Part shown: one piece after another, positions 55,034 through 62,900 of the stretch | How the letters are laid out: every line of letters starts with the position of its first letter | Position numbering within the stretch: position 1 is the first letter of the stretch | Source of the DNA: Xaviernesmea oryzae | GTDB taxonomy: Bacteria > Pseudomonadota > Alphaproteobacteria > Rhizobiales > Rhizobiaceae | Assembly: GCF_900177415.1 (NCBI RefSeq) | Contig: NZ_FXAF01000002.1 | Coordinates: 372,001-436,000, forward strand | DNA: 64,000 nucleotides | Direction: 5' to 3' | Position numbers and translations under genes: made by a program | Notes under the pieces: generated by a model | What the model saw: only the letters and a program-made list of their open reading frames with translations | Told to the model about the DNA's origin: nothing | Database searches by the model: none

Positions 55034-55152
55034 CTGTTCGAAGGCGACCCCCCGTCCCCCGCCCTACAAAGCCTTCGGACATACTCTTCAATCCCCCTCG
55101 AAGAGACGAGCTGGCTCGGTTCCGCAAATCGGAACCGGGCCAGTTTAGCTTT
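55034..55152 (+). ncRNA. Candidate general-stress-controlled small RNA
   Basis: About 118 bases between an EcfG promoter and a terminator-like hairpin. Stem-loop 1: GTTCGAAGGC (55036-55045) pairs with GCCTTCGGAC (55071-55080), 10 base pairs with one G-U. Its 25-base loop is C-rich (GACCCCCCGTCCCCCGCCC then TACAAA). Stem-loop 2: CTCTTC (55084-55089) with GAAGAG (55100-55105), loop AATCCCCCTC. Stem-loop 3: CTGGCTCGGTTCCG (55111-55124) with CGGAACCGGGCCAG (55130-55143), 14 base pairs with one G-U, then TTTAGCTTT. C-rich loops are typical of alphaproteobacterial small RNAs that mask Shine-Dalgarno sequences. No convincing open frame. The RNA is inferred, not measured. Confidence 0.6.
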
Positions 55153-55187
55153 GGGCGGCGAAGTGGTGAAAAATGTGGCGCGGGGCC

Positions 55188-56198
55188 TCAGTCGCCGCCG
55201 CTTTCCAGCGGGAAGGCCAGCTCGTAGCTGATGCGGTCGTTCGCGATGACGTAATGGGCCTTGCCGTTGACGGAGACGGGGACGACCCGCTCCAGCACCG
55301 TGCTGCCGAAATGCGCCTTGAGCGCTTCTTCGCTTCCCTCCGATTTCCGGTCGTCCAGGGCCTCGTCCCAGATCATCTCGAGCGAGTCATGGCCGTTGAT
55401 ATGCTTGCGGGTGCAGGTGACGTTGATCACCCGGCTGCCGCGCAGAAGCGATCCATGGCTCACCGCGTTGACGATCAGCTCGTGCAGCGCGAGCCCCAGA
55501 TGCAGCGAGGCATTCGGCGTCAAAAGCACGTTGTCGCCGTGGACGCGCACGAGATGCTTGTTCTCCGGCAGGTATTTTTCGGTCTGCTGCTGCACGAGCT
55601 CGAAGAAATAGGCGCCGCGCCAGCTGGAATCGGTGATCAGGTCCTGGCTTTGCGAAAGCGAATAGAGCCGCCCCCGGAACTTGTGCAGGAAGAGCTCGAG
55701 CGAGCCGGAATAACGGGCCGTCTGCAGCGCGATGCTCTGGATGATGGCAAGCAGGTTCTTGGAACGGTGGCTGACCTCCCGCAGCAGCGCGCGAAGAAGC
55801 CGCTCGCGATGCCGTTCCTCGGACCGGTCCACGATCGTGGTCACGAGATGGACCCCACCCTTGGCCAATTCCACCGCCTGGACGCGAAATTCATAGATCT
55901 GTTCGGTGCCGACCGTGATCTCGATATGGCCCTTGTTGCCGGGCTCGGTAATGCCGTCCTTCAGCGCGGCAAGCTTGGCGCCGACCTCTTCGCCGAACAG
56001 GCTTATGTCGGTCGGAGCCGCGACGTGCTCGGCCGCCCAGACCTCGGGAAGGTTGGTGACGAAGAGATAGTTGCGGCGGGAATCCTGGATGATGACGCTC
56101 GCGCCCAGATCGACCAGGGCGGGCACGAAAAATTCACGTAATTTGTCATCGCTCTGACCAGCTTGCTGCCATGTCAGGGGATGCACCAATTTCCTCAC
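55188..56198 (-). CDS. HWE/HisKA_2-type sensor histidine kinase
   Basis: 336 residues, no membrane segment. A PAS-like N-terminal sensor (FFVPALVDLGASVIIQDSRRNYLFVTNLPEVWAAEHV) comes first. The phosphoacceptor helix is LLREVSHRSKNLLAIIQSIALQTA (His in SHRSKN) and the N-box LGLALHELIVNAVSHGSL; an IWDE stretch stands in the HWE motif position. Such kinases phosphorylate PhyR or related regulators in the general stress response, which fits the phyR gene two genes upstream on the same strand. The start is uncertain: GTG at 56198, or a GTG 12 bases later with a better AGG spacing. Confidence 0.88.
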   Translation of the reverse strand: MRKLVHPLTWQQAGQSDDKLREFFVPALVDLGASVIIQDSRRNYLFVTNLPEVWAAEHVAAPTDISLFGEEVGAKLAALKDGITEPGNKGHIEITVGTEQIYEFRVQAVELAKGGVHLVTTIVDRSEERHRERLLRALLREVSHRSKNLLAIIQSIALQTARYSGSLELFLHKFRGRLYSLSQSQDLITDSSWRGAYFFELVQQQTEKYLPENKHLVRVHGDNVLLTPNASLHLGLALHELIVNAVSHGSLLRGSRVINVTCTRKHINGHDSLEMIWDEALDDRKSEGSEEALKAHFGSTVLERVVPVSVNGKAHYVIANDRISYELAFPLESGGD

Positions 56199-56280
56199 TC
56201 CGTTCGCGGGCTTTCCGGAAGACCCCGGGCGCCCGCTGAGGAGACCCCCGGATATCTGAGCATTCGCACCTTATAAGGCG

Positions 56281-56445
56281 TCACACGCGCCGGAACAACC
56301 CGACCACAAGGGATATAAGCAACAGCGCGAGGAACAGGAAGAACAGGACTTGCGCGATGGTGGCCGCCGTCCCCGCAACGCCGCCGAAGCCAAGTGCACC
56401 GGCGACGATCGCCACGAGCAGGAACACAAGAGCATAATACAACAT
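56281..56445 (-). CDS. DUF1328 (YtjA-like) small membrane protein
   Basis: 54 residues, too short for most gene-length cut-offs. Two hydrophobic helices: [20 protein letters not shown], then [34 protein letters not shown]. The pattern matches the DUF1328 family. The ATG at 56445 has AGGAG at the right distance. An exact EcfG promoter lies 28-53 bases upstream, making it a stress-regulon gene, and it lies between phyR and the kinase on the same strand. Function unknown. Confidence 0.85.
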   Translation of the reverse strand: MLYYALVFLLVAIVAGALGFGGVAGTAATIAQVLFFLFLALLLISLVVGLFRRV

Positions 56446-56472
56446 GGCATTTCTCCTTTCGGATGCGCTTAA

Positions 56473-56498
56473 AACGCTGGCCCTGTTGCATTTGTTCC
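56473..56498 (-). promoter_or_regulatory. EcfG-type promoter of the DUF1328 gene
   Basis: On the minus strand, GGAAC (56498-56494), 17 bases, CGTT (56476-56473). Transcription would start about 20 bases before the DUF1328 ATG and could continue into the kinase gene. Confidence 0.75.
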
Positions 56499-56527
56499 TG
56501 GCCTGCCCGCTTGGGCGGCGGCTGCGA

Positions 56528-57322
56528 TCAGGCGGCCGCCTTCACTGCTTCGTTGAAGAACAGCGCCTGGCTGATCAGCGCCTTCACCATGTCCGGATTG
56601 AACGGCTTGGTGACGAGGAAGGCCGGTTCCGGCCGTTCGCCGGTCAGAAGCCGTTCCGGGAAGGCGGTGATGAAGATCACCGGTACGCTGGAGGTTCTCA
56701 GGATCTCGTTCACGGCGTCGATGCCCGAGCTGCCGTCGGCGAGCTGGATGTCTGCCAGAACCATCTTCGGATGCGAGGAATTGAACAGCGAGACCGCTTC
56801 CTTGTGCGTGCGGGCGATCCCGGTGACGCGGTGGCCGAGATCCTGCACCATCTGCTCGATGTCGAGCGCGATCAGCGGCTCGTCTTCGATGATCATGATA
56901 TCGGTGGCGACCTGGCGGGAAATCTCGCGGGTCGCCTCGTCGAGCAGCCGGTGCACGTCGGCGACGCCGACATCCAGGACTTCGGCGGTCTCTTCGATGG
57001 TGAAGCCCTCGACCGAAATCAGCAGGAAGGCGTGCCTGGCCTGGGACGGAAGCGTCGCCAGATTGGCGGCCGCCCTCTGTTCCCATGCAAACGGCGATTC
57101 CATCGGCCGGATCTCGATGTTCGTGGAACCAAAAATCGCGACAAAGAGTTTATAGAGCGAAACACGGTCCTTCGACGTTTCCGGGAATATCGAAACGTCC
57201 GCGATCAGAGCCTCCAGGACCGCAGCGACATACGCGTCCCCCGAGGTCTGAGACCCGGTAACGGCGCGAGCATATCGACGCAGGTACGGAAGATGAGACG
57301 CAACGCGTGTGGTGAGTGACAT
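56528..57322 (-). CDS. phyR: General stress response regulator PhyR
   Basis: 264 residues from the ATG at 57322; the frame extends upstream through the promoter. It is a sigma-factor-like domain ([27 protein letters not shown]... [28 protein letters not shown]) fused to a C-terminal receiver ([18 protein letters not shown]) with phosphoacceptor Asp191 and Lys239. When phosphorylated, its sigma-like domain captures NepR and frees EcfG. An exact EcfG promoter precedes it, giving positive feedback. Divergent from nepR-ecfG. Confidence 0.96.
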   Translation of the reverse strand: MSLTTRVASHLPYLRRYARAVTGSQTSGDAYVAAVLEALIADVSIFPETSKDRVSLYKLFVAIFGSTNIEIRPMESPFAWEQRAAANLATLPSQARHAFLLISVEGFTIEETAEVLDVGVADVHRLLDEATREISRQVATDIMIIEDEPLIALDIEQMVQDLGHRVTGIARTHKEAVSLFNSSHPKMVLADIQLADGSSGIDAVNEILRTSSVPVIFITAFPERLLTGERPEPAFLVTKPFNPDMVKALISQALFFNEAVKAAA

Positions 57323-57365
57323 ACAAAATCTCCCCTGATGCCCAACGGGCAATTGACCTGGTATG

Positions 57366-57390
57366 AACGTAAGGCGGCAAAAAAAGTTCC
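57366..57390 (-). promoter_or_regulatory. EcfG-type promoter of phyR
   Basis: On the minus strand, GGAAC (57390-57386), 16 bases, CGTT (57369-57366), 44 bases before the phyR start. Confidence 0.85.
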
Positions 57391-57416
57391 GCAAACATGG
57401 AACTTTTTTTGCCGCC
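57373..57416. repeat. Perfect 18-base inverted repeat in the phyR-nepR intergenic region
   Basis: GGCGGCAAAAAAAGTTCC (57373-57390), 8-base loop, GGAACTTTTTTTGCCGCC (57399-57416). Each arm ends in a GGAAC -35 element pointing outwards. Only the phyR side has CGTT at the right distance; the nepR side has AATT at 16 bases. Confidence 0.85.
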
Positions 57417-57459
57417 ATGAATTTCACCGCCCGACGATATCGTAACAGGCTGCCCGCGT

Positions 57460-57675
57460 ATGAGTGACGACGAAAATAGAAAAAAAGACGAGATGACGAC
57501 AATTCCACACAACGAACTCAGACCCGGGGCGATGCCGCCCAATGCATCCATTTCCCGCAAACTGCGGGAATTCTACAATGCCGTGCAAGAGGAGGGGATT
57601 CCGGATCGCTTTCTCGAGCTTCTCGAACGCCTCGAGCAAGCCGAGAAGAACGCCAAGTCGGTGAACGCAAAATGA
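57460..57675 (+). CDS. nepR: Anti-sigma factor NepR
   Basis: 71 residues. A disordered charged N-terminus precedes the NepR core ISRKLREFYNAVQEEGIPDRFLELLERLEQAE (two helices). It sequesters EcfG until PhyR-P competes for it. The stop overlaps the ecfG start by four bases. Divergent from phyR. Confidence 0.94.
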   Translation: MSDDENRKKDEMTTIPHNELRPGAMPPNASISRKLREFYNAVQEEGIPDRFLELLERLEQAEKNAKSVNAK

Positions 57676-58238
57676 GCAGGGAAGACGAGATCGACGATCG
57701 CGGCTTCAAGCGCGACCTCCTCGCGTCGCTGCCCAATCTGCGTGCCTTCGCGGTGTCGCTTACGGGCCGGCACGACAAAGCCGACGACCTGGTGCAGGAC
57801 ACGATCATGAAAGCCTGGGCCAATCAATCGAGCTTCACGGCGGGCACGAACATGCGCGCCTGGCTCTTCACCATCCTGCGCAACGAGTTCTACAGCCAGA
57901 TGAGGAAGCGCGGCCGCGAAGTGCAGGACAGCGACGGCCTGTTCAGCGAACGCTTCTCCGTGCATCCGGAACAATACGGCCGGCTGGACCTGCAGGACTT
58001 CCGCAAGGCGCTCGACAAGCTGCCCGACGACCAGCGCGAGGCGATCGTGCTCGTGGGCGCTGCCGGCTTCGCCTATGAGGAAGCTGCGGCGATCTGCGGT
58101 TGCGCGGTGGGTACCATCAAGAGCCGCGTCAGCCGCGCGCGTACCCGCCTGCAGGAACTCCTCGGGGTTTCCGGCGAAAGCGACTACGGACCCGATGCGG
58201 GCGATGCGGCCATCACCTCGCGCGCCTTCGGAAGCTGA
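57672..58238 (+). CDS. ecfG: General stress ECF sigma factor EcfG (RpoE2-like)
   Basis: 188 residues. Region 2: LLASLPNLRAFAVSLTGRHDKADDLVQDTIMKAWANQSSFTAGTNMRAWLFTILRNEFYSQMRKRGREV. Region 4: ALDKLPDDQREAIVLVGAAGFAYEEAAAICGCAVGTIKSRVSRARTRLQELLG. It recognises GGAAC-N16/17-CGTT promoters, of which four lie within 5 kb. Coupled to nepR. Confidence 0.95.
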   Translation: MSREDEIDDRGFKRDLLASLPNLRAFAVSLTGRHDKADDLVQDTIMKAWANQSSFTAGTNMRAWLFTILRNEFYSQMRKRGREVQDSDGLFSERFSVHPEQYGRLDLQDFRKALDKLPDDQREAIVLVGAAGFAYEEAAAICGCAVGTIKSRVSRARTRLQELLGVSGESDYGPDAGDAAITSRAFGS

Positions 58239-58244
58239 CGATCT

Positions 58245-58601
58245 TCAATCCACGGAATGCCGCGGGTCTCCTGCGGCATTCCTGATGGCTTCCACCAGCT
58301 TCTCGTCCTTGAAGGGTTTTGGCGCGAAGGCGATACGGCCGCGATCCAGGATGCCGGAAACCTTCTCGGTCAGGGACGTGGTGAACACGATGGCGGCGGC
58401 GCTGTCACGCAGCTTTTGCGCGTCCTCGGAGCGCCGGATGAGGTCCGGATCGATCAGAACGACATCGAAATTCCGCCTCTCCAGACTGGCCTGGTAATCG
58501 TGCGACATGGCGATCTCGATCTCGCAGTCGAAAGCGGCATCGAGAATGCGCTCGGCGTCCATCGCAATGAGGTATTCCGGATCGACGATGAGAATGCGCA
58601 A
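58245..58601 (-). CDS. Single-domain response regulator
   Basis: 118 residues, a receiver domain only. Phosphoacceptor Asp51 in VVLIDPDL and Lys95 in APKPF are present; the acidic pocket is reduced (ILIVDPEYLIA). There is no output domain, so it probably acts as a phosphate sink or modulator of the neighbouring kinase/PhyR pathway. Convergent with ecfG, six bases between stop codons. Confidence 0.85.
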   Translation of the reverse strand: MRILIVDPEYLIAMDAERILDAAFDCEIEIAMSHDYQASLERRNFDVVLIDPDLIRRSEDAQKLRDSAAAIVFTTSLTEKVSGILDRGRIAFAPKPFKDEKLVEAIRNAAGDPRHSVD

Positions 58602-58691
58602 AGGCTGAGGGCTCTAGCTGGAGTAAAGAAGAAGCAGCCCTAGATCATCCGCGGAAGGCGGCGTCATTTAAAAAAGACACAAGAGAAAAGA

Positions 58692-58723
58692 AACGGCCGC
58701 CGTCCGGAAGGAAGGCGGCCGTT
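58692..58723 (-). terminator. Terminator of the DUF883/holin-like operon
   Basis: AACGGCCGCC / GGCGGCCGTT, a perfect 10-base stem with a 12-base loop, eight bases beyond the stop at 58731. On the minus strand it runs into TTTCTTTTCTCTT. Confidence 0.8.
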
Positions 58724-58730
58724 GAACCTG

Positions 58731-59189
58731 TTATTCGGCCGGCTCTCGGGCATGGCCGCGATCGGTCGAGCCCATGTTCCTCGTCAGCAGGAAGCCGAGG
58801 CCGGCAGCCGCCGAGGCCAGCAGGAGCGGCCGCGATTTCATGATGACCGGCAGTGCCGAAATCGCCGCGGTCACCATCAGCGCCTTGCTGCTGCTGGATG
58901 CGGCCGCTTCCCGCTTGCGCCTTGCCTCGGCCCGGTTTTCCATCACGACCCAGAGATACATGATGAGCGCCAGGACGAGCGCGCCACCCGCGACGACGAG
59001 CAGGGCGATCGGCATGCCCCACAGGCTGCCGAGCTGGATCGCAAGGGCGGCGACCCCCAGCGCATAGGCCGTCAGCAGGAAGATCAGCGCAAGCGCATAG
59101 AGGATGACGTTTCTTTTCAGCCTGCGGGTGAACGCCGCGACGTCCATCGCGGCGAGCGAAGCCAAAAGAGGTCCCAGTCCCGCCATCAT
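58731..59189 (-). CDS. Holin-X/DUF1469-like (YqjE type) membrane protein
   Basis: 152 residues with two strong helices in a hairpin (VILYALALIFLLTAYALGVAALAIQLG and PIALLVVAGGALVLALIMYLWVVME) and a hydrophobic C-terminal segment. The pattern fits the Actino_holin-X/DUF1469 (YqjE) family. Its start overlaps the stop of the DUF883 gene by one base (TGATG), the usual ElaB/YqjD-YqjE pairing. Function unknown; membrane stress role inferred. Confidence 0.8.
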   Translation of the reverse strand: MMAGLGPLLASLAAMDVAAFTRRLKRNVILYALALIFLLTAYALGVAALAIQLGSLWGMPIALLVVAGGALVLALIMYLWVVMENRAEARRKREAAASSSSKALMVTAAISALPVIMKSRPLLLASAAAGLGFLLTRNMGSTDRGHAREPAE

Positions 59190-59536
59190 CAGCGGCGCGT
59201 CATCAGCGCGAACAGAAAGCCGACGCCTGCGGCGATGGCGACTGCCTGGATGGGGTTCGTGCGGATCTGGCGCTCCAGGTCGCGCTCCAGCGAGACGGCC
59301 TGTTCGCGGGCGGCCTCGACCATCTGCATCGACGCGTCGGCCGCCTCGTTGGCGACGCGGCGTGCCCTGCCCTTCACTTCGCTGGCCTTGTCGCTTCCGA
59401 CCGCCGCGACGGTCCTGGCGAGCGATGCGATATCTTCGCGGAGCTGCTGGATCTGCGCTTCGATGTCCTTCGAGGCGGCCGAGCTCTGGCCGTTGCCGCT
59501 GCGGGCGAAATCACTGGACGGGTTGGCTGTAGGCAT
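59189..59536 (-). CDS. DUF883 (ElaB/YqjD-like) membrane-anchored protein
   Basis: 115 residues. A long charged helix (SKDIEAQIQQLREDIASLARTVAAVGSDKASEVKGRARRVANEAADASMQMVEAAREQAVSLERDLERQIRTNP) precedes one C-terminal anchor IQAVAIAAGVGFLFALMTRR. E. coli relatives bind ribosomes at the membrane in stationary phase. Here an exact EcfG promoter lies 99 bases upstream, making it a stress-regulon gene. Confidence 0.88.
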   Translation of the reverse strand: MPTANPSSDFARSGNGQSSAASKDIEAQIQQLREDIASLARTVAAVGSDKASEVKGRARRVANEAADASMQMVEAAREQAVSLERDLERQIRTNPIQAVAIAAGVGFLFALMTRR

Positions 59537-59634
59537 ATCGATCTCCTCGGTTTTGTCTGTTCTTTAAAGCACGCAGGTCACAGCTCGACGTTGCGGAAAG
59601 TCAAATGACATCGCGTTTCGGGCTGCGCGCATTG

Positions 59635-59660
59635 AACGCGACAAAGGGCGTGATGGTTCC
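59635..59660 (-). promoter_or_regulatory. EcfG-type promoter of the DUF883 operon
   Basis: On the minus strand, GGAAC (59660-59656), 17 bases, CGTT (59638-59635). It predicts a leader of about 90 bases. Confidence 0.75.
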
Positions 59661-59708
59661 GCGCGCAGGCTTCGGCGCGAAATGAGACAGGCGGGGCCTG
59701 GATGGGAA

Positions 59709-61103
59709 TCAGGCCCCCGGCGGTTCCGGCCAGGCGGCAATGCCGCCGGTCCAACGCTCGAAGGCGCGGGAGAGTTTCAGCACGGCGAGATCGCCGAAGC
59801 GCGGACCGACGATCTGCAGCCCGATCGGCATGCCGGATTTGGAGAAACCGCAGTTGATCGAGGCGGCCGGCTGCTCCGACATGTTCCAGGGCACCGTGAA
59901 GCCGATATGCTCGAAGGGTCTCGCCGGGTCATTGGTGGGCGAGGCCCATTCCGCAGGATAGGAGACGACCGGATTGGTCGGAGACAGGACCGCATCGACG
60001 GCGGTGAAGAGCTTTCCGCAGGCCTTGCGCATCTCGATCGTCTGGTTGAAACCGCGCACCGCCTCGACGCCGGAAATATAGGTGCCGCCCTCCGCCCATT
60101 CATAGATGTAAGGCAGGATCAGCGCCCGGCGCTCCTCCGGCATCTTCTCGATATCGCCCCAGAAGCGGGCGCGCCAGAAGTTGTCGAGGCCGTCGAGCAT
60201 GACGCGGGTGAGAACCGGTCCGGCCGGGACGATCTCCGCCCCCGCCTCCTCGAAGCGCCTTGCGGCAGCGACCACGGCATCGCGTACCTCCTCCTCGACC
60301 GGCAGGCCGATGCCGGCATCCAGCATCAGGCCGATCTTCATGCCCTTCACGTCGATATCGAAATCGAGCCAGTCGAAATCGTTGGGCGGCAGCGCGGTGC
60401 CGTCGCGCCAGTCGGGCCGCGTGAGCGTCGCCATGGAGAAGGCGGCGTCTTCCACCGTGCGGGCCATCGGACCGGCGCAGCGGCCGACATAATAGGGATC
60501 GATCGGGATGCGGCCCTGGCTCGGCTTGAAGCCGAAAAGCCCGGTCCAGCCGGCCGGAAGCCGCACCGACCCGCCGATATCCGTGCCGATATGAAGCGGT
60601 CCGAAACTCGCGGCGCCCGCAGCCGAGGCGCCGGCGCTCGATCCGCCCGGGTTCTGCGTCAGGTCCCACGGGTTGCGGCTCAGGTGATGGAAGCTCGACA
60701 GGCCAGAGGAGAGCATGCCGTAGTCCGGGCAAGTCGTCTTGGCGAAGATCACGGCACCGTCTTCCCTGAGACGTGCGGCGATCGGCGCATCTTCGGCCGC
60801 GGGGACGAGCTCCACCGCCGCCGTGCCGAGCGGCACCGGCTGTCCCCTGGTGGCGATCAGCTCCTTCAGCGTCACCGGAATGCCGTCGAGCGCGCCCAGC
60901 GTCTCGCCCTTCGTCCAGCGCTCGGTGGCGGCGGCGGCCTGGGCACGCGCGCTTTCCGGATCGTAGAGATAGAGCGCCTGAACATGCGGCTCGAAGGCCG
61001 CGACCCGTTCCTCGACCGCCAGCCAGTATTCCGACGGCGAGAGTTTCTTCGCGGCATAGAGAGACAGGAGCTCGCGGATCGTCAGTTTCAGGAGGTCGTT
61101 CAT
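59709..61103 (-). CDS. Amidase (amidase signature family)
   Basis: 464 residues from the ATG at 61103. The Ser-cisSer-Lys triad region is visible: Lys in VTLKELIATRG, and the glycine/serine-rich core NPGGSSAGASAAGAASFGPLHIGTDIGGSVRLPA. Late PASINCGFSKSGMPIGLQIVGPRFGD. The last gene of an ABC-importer operon, it probably hydrolyses the imported amide or acylated compound in the cytosol. Confidence 0.92.
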   Translation of the reverse strand: MNDLLKLTIRELLSLYAAKKLSPSEYWLAVEERVAAFEPHVQALYLYDPESARAQAAAATERWTKGETLGALDGIPVTLKELIATRGQPVPLGTAAVELVPAAEDAPIAARLREDGAVIFAKTTCPDYGMLSSGLSSFHHLSRNPWDLTQNPGGSSAGASAAGAASFGPLHIGTDIGGSVRLPAGWTGLFGFKPSQGRIPIDPYYVGRCAGPMARTVEDAAFSMATLTRPDWRDGTALPPNDFDWLDFDIDVKGMKIGLMLDAGIGLPVEEEVRDAVVAAARRFEEAGAEIVPAGPVLTRVMLDGLDNFWRARFWGDIEKMPEERRALILPYIYEWAEGGTYISGVEAVRGFNQTIEMRKACGKLFTAVDAVLSPTNPVVSYPAEWASPTNDPARPFEHIGFTVPWNMSEQPAASINCGFSKSGMPIGLQIVGPRFGDLAVLKLSRAFERWTGGIAAWPEPPGA

Positions 61104-61119
61104 CGCAATATCTTCGTTT

Positions 61120-61938
61120 TCAGGAATTGTCGCGCGGGTCGAGGAGGTCGCGCAGGCCGTCGCCCAGCATGTTGAGGCCGAGCACGGCAAGCGCGATCGC
61201 CAGTCCCGGCAGCAGCGCCAGCCACGGCGCCTGGCCGAGGAAGGTCTGGCTGTCGGCGAGCATCCGGCCCCAGGTCGGCGTCGGCGGCGGCATGCCGAGG
61301 CCCAGGAAGCTCAGGCCCGCTTCGGTGAGGATCGCAAGGCCGAGCTGGATCGTCACCTGCACGATGATCTGGTTGGAGATGTTCGGCAAGACATGGACGA
61401 GCGTGATCCGCCCTTTCGGCCGGCCCATGCCGGTCGCGGCGGTGACGTAGTCGCGGGTCCATATCTGCAGGGCGGCGCCGAGGCTCAGCCGCGCGAAGAC
61501 CGGCACCATGAAGACGGCAATGGAGATGATCGCGGTAAACCGGCCGGAGCCGATGAAGGCGCCGAGTATCATCGCCGACAGGATCGGCGGCACGGCGAAG
61601 ATGATGTCGCAGCCGCGCATGACGACGAGTTCCAGCCAGCCGCGCCGCATGGCGACGAAAACGCCGAGCGCGGTGCCGACGGTCGCACCGAGCGCCACGG
61701 CGAGGATCGACGTGGACAGCGAGTTCCAGGCGCCGACCATCAGCATCGAGGCGACGTCGCGGCCGAACTGGTCGGTGCCCAGAAGACCGAACTCCAGCGG
61801 CGCCTTGAGCCTCTGGACGATCTGCATGCGGGCCGGCGGAAACGGCGTCCAGACGAGCGACAAGAGCGCCACCGCGAAGAGCGCGAGCGTGATGGCGAGC
61901 CCGATGAGGAAGACGGGACGGCGAAGGGCGCGGATCAT
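61120..61938 (-). CDS. Peptide-type ABC transporter permease (DppC type)
   Basis: 272 residues from the ATG at 61938, which has GGAGG six bases upstream; a start at 61953 would overlap the upstream gene. Motifs GTDQFGRDVASMLMVGAWNSLSTSILAV and the coupling loop DYVTAATGMGRPKGRITLVHVLPN. It follows the DppB-type gene directly and lies 16 bases before the amidase. Confidence 0.92.
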   Translation of the reverse strand: MIRALRRPVFLIGLAITLALFAVALLSLVWTPFPPARMQIVQRLKAPLEFGLLGTDQFGRDVASMLMVGAWNSLSTSILAVALGATVGTALGVFVAMRRGWLELVVMRGCDIIFAVPPILSAMILGAFIGSGRFTAIISIAVFMVPVFARLSLGAALQIWTRDYVTAATGMGRPKGRITLVHVLPNISNQIIVQVTIQLGLAILTEAGLSFLGLGMPPPTPTWGRMLADSQTFLGQAPWLALLPGLAIALAVLGLNMLGDGLRDLLDPRDNS

Positions 61939-61949
61939 GGGGGCCCTCC

Positions 61950-62900
61950 TCATTGCGCATTGGCCCTGAGACGCGGATCGATCGCCAGATAGGCGAGATC
62001 GACGAGAAAATTCATCAGGATGACCAGGCCGGAGAAGAACAGCACGACATCCTGCATGACGACGATGTCCCGCTGGGAAAGCGCCTGATAGGCGAGCCGG
62101 CCGAGCCCCGGCAGGTTGAAGACGTTCTCCACCAGCACCGCGCCGGCGATCAGGAAGGTGAACTGCAGGCCGAGCATGGTGACGACCGGCACCAACGCGT
62201 TCGGCACCGCATGCCGCCAGACGGCAACGCCGTCGCTGAGCCCCTTGGCGCGGGCCGTTCGGACGAAATCCTCGTTCATCACGTCGAGCACCGCCGCCCG
62301 CGCGACGCGGGTGAGCACGCCCGCCTGGGGAAGCGCCAGCGCCACCGCCGGCATCAGAAGCGCCTGCAGCCCCGCAAGAAGCCCCGCATCCCAGCCCGGA
62401 AAACCGCCGGCCGGCATCCAGCCGAGCATGGTGGAAAAGAAAATGATGAGCAGCAGCCCCACCCAGAAGGCGGGCACCGCGATGCTGACATAGGAAAACA
62501 GCCCGGCAACGAGGTCGAAGACGCCGTTGTGCCTGCGCGCCGCCTGCACTCCGAGCGGGACGGCGATCAGAACGGAAATAACGATCGCCATCAGCGCCAG
62601 CGGCAGGGTGACGGAAAGCCGTTCGGCAATGAGCCCGGCGACCGGCACGCCGTAGGTATAGGACTGTCCCAGATCGCCCCGGAAGACGCCGGCGAGCCAG
62701 GCGAGATATCGCACCGGCAGCGGCTGGTCGAGACCGAGCTGCGTGCGGAGCGCGGCGAGCGTCTCCGGGCTCGCCGAGGTGCCGAGCATGATCGCCGCCG
62801 GATCGCCCGGAAGCAGGTCCATCACCGTGAAGATGACCAGCGAGACGATGAGCAGGGTAATAATGAGGCTGAGAATGCGGCGGACGAGGATGGAGATCAT
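61950..62900 (-). CDS. Peptide-type ABC transporter permease (DppB type)
   Basis: 316 residues from the ATG at 62900. N-terminal ILVRRILSLIITLLIVSLVIFTVMDLLPGDPAAIML, LGLDQPLPVRYLAWLAGVFRGDLGQSYTYGVPV, and coupling loop AAVLDVMNEDFVRTARAKGLSDGVAVWRHAVPNALVP. Partner of the DppC-type gene that follows. Confidence 0.92.
   Translation of the reverse strand: MISILVRRILSLIITLLIVSLVIFTVMDLLPGDPAAIMLGTSASPETLAALRTQLGLDQPLPVRYLAWLAGVFRGDLGQSYTYGVPVAGLIAERLSVTLPLALMAIVISVLIAVPLGVQAARRHNGVFDLVAGLFSYVSIAVPAFWVGLLLIIFFSTMLGWMPAGGFPGWDAGLLAGLQALLMPAVALALPQAGVLTRVARAAVLDVMNEDFVRTARAKGLSDGVAVWRHAVPNALVPVVTMLGLQFTFLIAGAVLVENVFNLPGLGRLAYQALSQRDIVVMQDVVLFFSGLVILMNFLVDLAYLAIDPRLRANAQ

Noticed and set aside
55000..55227. 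A 75-codon plus-strand frame behind the stress promoter at 55003
   Set aside because: Its start lies inside the promoter's -35 element, it runs through the terminator hairpin into the kinase gene, and its composition is Arg/Pro/Ser noise. A non-coding RNA fits better.
57399..57423. An EcfG promoter pointing towards nepR
   Set aside because: GGAAC is present but the -10 position reads AATT at 16 bases and ATTT at 17, not CGTT. I keep it only as a degenerate possibility.
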